A stretch of DNA of 15,628 nucleotides. Origin: Noviherbaspirillum_A sp963522035. GTDB taxonomy: Bacteria; Pseudomonadota; Gammaproteobacteria; Burkholderiales; Burkholderiaceae_D. Shown piece after piece: positions 12,951 to 15,628 of this stretch. Position numbers and translations under genes: made by a program. The DNA lies in assembly GCA_963522035.1 (NCBI GenBank), contig CAUQYP010000093.1, positions 1 to 15,628 on the forward strand, given 5' to 3'. The notes below the pieces were generated by a model, which was given only the letters and a program-made list of their open reading frames with translations, searched no databases and was not told where the DNA came from. The first letter of the stretch is position 1. Each line of letters opens with the position of its first letter.

Positions 12951-14042
12951 ATGAGTCTCCAATGCGGCATCGTCGGCCTGCCCAACGTCGGCAAGTCCAC
13001 CCTGTTCAATGCCCTGACCAAGGCCGGCATCCCGGCTGAAAACTACCCATTTTGCACGATCGAGCCCAACGTCGGCGTGGTCGAAGTGCCGGACGAGCGG
13101 CTCGATGCGCTGGCCGCCATCGTCAAGCCGGAGCGCGTGCTGCATGCGACCGTGGAGTTCGTCGACATCGCCGGCCTGGTTGCGGGCGCTTCCAAGGGCG
13201 AAGGACTGGGCAACCAGTTCCTGGCCCATATCCGCGAGACCGACGCCATCGTCAACGTGGTGCGCTGCTTCGAGGACGACAACGTGATCCACGTGGCCGG
13301 CCGGATCAGTCCGCTGGACGACATCGAAGTGATCCAGACCGAACTGGCGCTGGCCGACATGGGCACGGTGGAAAAAGCCATCCACCGCGAAAACAAGAAG
13401 GCCCGCTCGGGCGACAAGGACGCCGCCAAGCTGGTGGCGCTGCTGGAACGCATCATGCCGGAGCTGGACAATGCCAGGCCGGTGCGCGCACTGGGGCTGG
13501 ACGCCGAGGAAATGGCGCTGATCTATCCGCTGCACCTGATCACGGCCAAGCCGGCGATGTATGTGGCCAACGTCGCCGAAGGCGGCTTTACCGACAACCC
13601 GCTGCTGGACCAGCTGACCGAGTATGCGAAAAAGCAGAATGCGCCCATCGTGGCGATCTGCGCCGCCATCGAGGCCGAGATCGCCGATCTCGACGACGCC
13701 GACAAGCAGGAATTCCTGGCCGACATCGGCATGGAAGAGCCCGGCCTGAACCGCCTGATCCGCGCCGCCTTCAAGCTGCTGGGCCTGCAGACCTACTTCA
13801 CCGCCGGCGTCAAGGAAGTGCGCGCCTGGACCATCCATGTCGGCGACACCGCGCCGCAGGCGGCAGGCGTCATCCACACCGACTTCGAGCGCGGCTTCAT
13901 CCGGGCCCAGACCATTGCCTATGACGACTACATCGCCTGCAAGGGTGAACAGGGCGCCAAGGAAGCCGGCAAGATGCGCGCCGAAGGCAAGGAATACGTG
14001 GTCAAGGATGGCGACGTGCTGAACTTCCTGTTCAACGTCTGA
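12951..14042 (+). CDS. ychF: Redox-regulated ATPase YchF (Obg family)
   Basis: YchF (OLA1 family) is a P-loop NTPase that prefers ATP over GTP and binds ribosomes; in E. coli it affects leaderless-mRNA initiation and oxidative-stress response. The protein is 363 residues, identical in length to E. coli YchF. It has G1 GLPNVGKS at 9-16, G3 DIAGL at 72-76, the catalytic-type His114 in NVIHVAG, and NVAE at 207-210 where GTPases have NKxD. That NxxE form is the family hallmark of ATP specificity. A coiled-coil segment spans about 125-170, and a C-terminal TGS domain about 280-363. AAGGA at 12941-12945 lies 5 nt before the ATG. The gene has its own promoter and leader; the beta-helix gene follows 24 bp downstream. 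Confidence 0.97.
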   Translation: MSLQCGIVGLPNVGKSTLFNALTKAGIPAENYPFCTIEPNVGVVEVPDERLDALAAIVKPERVLHATVEFVDIAGLVAGASKGEGLGNQFLAHIRETDAIVNVVRCFEDDNVIHVAGRISPLDDIEVIQTELALADMGTVEKAIHRENKKARSGDKDAAKLVALLERIMPELDNARPVRALGLDAEEMALIYPLHLITAKPAMYVANVAEGGFTDNPLLDQLTEYAKKQNAPIVAICAAIEAEIADLDDADKQEFLADIGMEEPGLNRLIRAAFKLLGLQTYFTAGVKEVRAWTIHVGDTAPQAAGVIHTDFERGFIRAQTIAYDDYIACKGEQGAKEAGKMRAEGKEYVVKDGDVLNFLFNV

Positions 14043-14066
14043 CCGGCACGCGGCACACTACGTCAA

Positions 14067-15572
14067 ATGTCCCGTCCCATGGCTGCACGCGTTTTCCGCC
14101 CTGCCCTGCCGGCACTGCATGCGGCGCTCGGCTGCCTGCTGGGCTGTTTTGCCTTGTGGTCAGGCGCGCAAGGACTGCCGCCAGAGCCGTCCTACAAGGG
14201 TGACTTGGTGGGCGACGGCAAGGGCGGCGTCCTGGTGCGGCCGTTCAGCGCGCCCGAGATGCCGCGTGAAAACGTGGAGGCGAAGGACGATGCGCCTCCC
14301 GGACGCGGTCCGCGTCCGGAGCGCCAGGCAGCACCCGAGCGCCGCCTGCCGGCGACGCCGCAGGCCATGCCGGAACCGCAGCGCGACCCGGTCGCCGGCC
14401 CGCTGACGCTGGAAGTCGGACCATCCAGGAAGATACGCACGATTGCGCAGGCCGCGAAGATCGCCAGGAGCGGCGACACCATCATGGTGGAACCGGGCGT
14501 CTATGCCGGCGATGTCGCCGTGTTCACCCAGGACCGGCTGACCATCAAGGTCGGCGGCGGACGTGCCCGCCTGAATGCAAATGGCGCCAGCGCCGAGGGC
14601 AAGGCCATCTGGGTGGTGCGTGGCGGGCACATTACAGTGGAAAACTTCGAATTCGTCGGCGCCCGCGTGGCCGCGCACAATGGCGCCGGCATCCGTTTCG
14701 AGAAAGGCCGGCTGGTGCTGCGCAACTGCCTGTTCCGCGACAACGAAAACGGCATCCTGACCGCCAGCGACAAGGACGCCGAACTGGAAATCGAAAACAG
14801 CGAGTTCGACCGCAACGGCACCGTCGAAGGTTACGGGCACCAGCTGTATGCGGGCCAGATCGCCTCGCTGAAAGTCACCGGCAGCTATTTCCACAACGCG
14901 GTCGGCGGCCACCTGCTCAAGAGCCGGGCCGCCAGGAATGTCGTCATGTACAACCGCCTGACCGATGAAGACGGCGGCGAGGCCAGTTACGAGCTGGAAT
15001 TCCCGAACGGCGGCCAGGCCTACGTAGTGGGCAACATCATTGGGCAGAGCGCGACCTCGCCGAACCCCGCCATCGTGGCCATCGGGCTGGAAGGTTACCG
15101 CTGGCCCAAAAACGAACTTTACCTGGTCAATAACACCCTGGTCGACGGCCGGGCGTCCGACGGGTATTTCCTGCGCGCGGCGCCGGGCCTGCAGTCGCTG
15201 AAGGCAATGAACAACCTGCTGGTCACCGGGCGCAGCCATGACCTTGCGCCGTTCTCCGCCGACCCCAAGGGCACGCTGCGCGCCCCTGGCAAGACAGTGC
15301 GGCTGCCAGACCCGGGCGTCCGCCAGGGCGAAGAAGGCACGAAAGCCGACATCCGCAATAACTACCTCGTTGCGCGCGATGAATTCGTGCAGCCCGCGCA
15401 GTTCGACTACCGCATACGAGACCGTTCCACGCTGGCCGGCAAGTTCCAGCCACCCGGCATGGCCAATGGCATCGACCTGGCGCCCCGCGCCTATTATGCG
15501 CATCCGGCCCAGATGCGCTCGCTGGCGGCCGAACCGACCCTGCCGGGGGCGTCGCAAGCTGTCGTGCGCTGA
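14067..15572 (+). CDS. Exported right-handed parallel beta-helix protein
   Basis: A 501-residue exported protein. The N-terminus has arginines at 3, 8 and 11 and a hydrophobic core (about 13-31) ending WSGAQG, consistent with a Sec signal cleaved near 36. ALGC and LLGC (Cys23 and Cys27) leave lipoprotein processing possible. Residues about 37-112 are a low-complexity Pro/Arg/Glu linker. From about 115 comes a NosD/pectate-lyase-like beta-helix: IRTIAQAAKIARSGDTIMVEPGVY-type entry, then repeated rungs of the form ITVENFEFVG, LVLRNCLFRDNENGI, LEIENSEFDRNG, LKVTGSYFHNA, AYVVGNIIGQ, ELYLVNNTLVDG and LKAMNNLLVTG, to about 400. Such folds often bind or cleave polysaccharide; I see no catalytic set that proves a lyase. 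Start may be 14067 or the ATG at 14079; neither has a ribosome site. It follows ychF by 24 bp and is probably co-transcribed. Confidence 0.8.
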   Translation: MSRPMAARVFRPALPALHAALGCLLGCFALWSGAQGLPPEPSYKGDLVGDGKGGVLVRPFSAPEMPRENVEAKDDAPPGRGPRPERQAAPERRLPATPQAMPEPQRDPVAGPLTLEVGPSRKIRTIAQAAKIARSGDTIMVEPGVYAGDVAVFTQDRLTIKVGGGRARLNANGASAEGKAIWVVRGGHITVENFEFVGARVAAHNGAGIRFEKGRLVLRNCLFRDNENGILTASDKDAELEIENSEFDRNGTVEGYGHQLYAGQIASLKVTGSYFHNAVGGHLLKSRAARNVVMYNRLTDEDGGEASYELEFPNGGQAYVVGNIIGQSATSPNPAIVAIGLEGYRWPKNELYLVNNTLVDGRASDGYFLRAAPGLQSLKAMNNLLVTGRSHDLAPFSADPKGTLRAPGKTVRLPDPGVRQGEEGTKADIRNNYLVARDEFVQPAQFDYRIRDRSTLAGKFQPPGMANGIDLAPRAYYAHPAQMRSLAAEPTLPGASQAVVR

Positions 15573-15628
15573 GCTAGTAGTCCGACAATGGTCATTTTTC
15601 GGTCTTAAGCGCTCTAACCGGAAGTTGC

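Noticed and set aside
14160..15557. Long minus-strand frame (465 residues) opposite the beta-helix gene
   Set aside because: Antisense shadow; the plus strand encodes a signal peptide and regular beta-helix rungs.

Overview
The window is GC-rich chromosomal DNA from a Gram-negative betaproteobacterium, most likely order Burkholderiales and perhaps family Oxalobacteraceae. That placement rests on three things: the gene order TPR lipoprotein / lolB / ispE / tRNA-Gln / prs / rplY / pth / ychF, the mutM / dynamin-like GTPase / mutY cluster next to it, and the protein sequences. It is an inference, not a database result.

Layout. Positions 1-254 hold compound short tandem repeats (six 12-bp units, then three 22-bp units) and no convincing complete gene. 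Positions 255-4563 are four minus-strand genes in transcription order mutM, a dynamin-like GTPase, mutY and a small unknown protein. MutM and MutY are the two glycosylases of the 8-oxoguanine (GO) repair system. The 205-bp divergent region 4564-4768 carries a perfect 11-bp inverted repeat. From 4769 to the right end every recognised gene is on the plus strand: a TPR outer-membrane lipoprotein, an AT-rich gene described below, lolB and ispE (8 bp apart), tRNA-Gln(UUG) with its own promoter, prs, rplY, pth, ychF and an exported beta-helix protein. Strong hairpin terminators follow tRNA-Gln, prs and rplY.

The main discovery candidate is the 583-residue gene at 6675-8426. It sits between the TPR lipoprotein gene and lolB, inside an otherwise housekeeping cluster. 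It is strikingly AT-rich and uses TTA leucine codons. It encodes a Ser/Thr-rich leader without a Sec signal, a gap-free match to the eukaryotic F-box pattern at residues 83-111, and ribonuclease-inhibitor-type leucine-rich repeats with the G-x-x-A-L-A signature of Ralstonia GALA effectors. The simplest reading is a horizontally acquired F-box/LRR protein, possibly a secreted effector that mimics a host SCF ubiquitin-ligase adaptor. Secretion and host targeting are inference; no hrp or PIP-type promoter box was found upstream.

The remaining genes are ordinary core functions: lipoprotein sorting (LolB), isoprenoid synthesis (IspE), PRPP synthesis (Prs) and translation (tRNA-Gln, L25, Pth, YchF).
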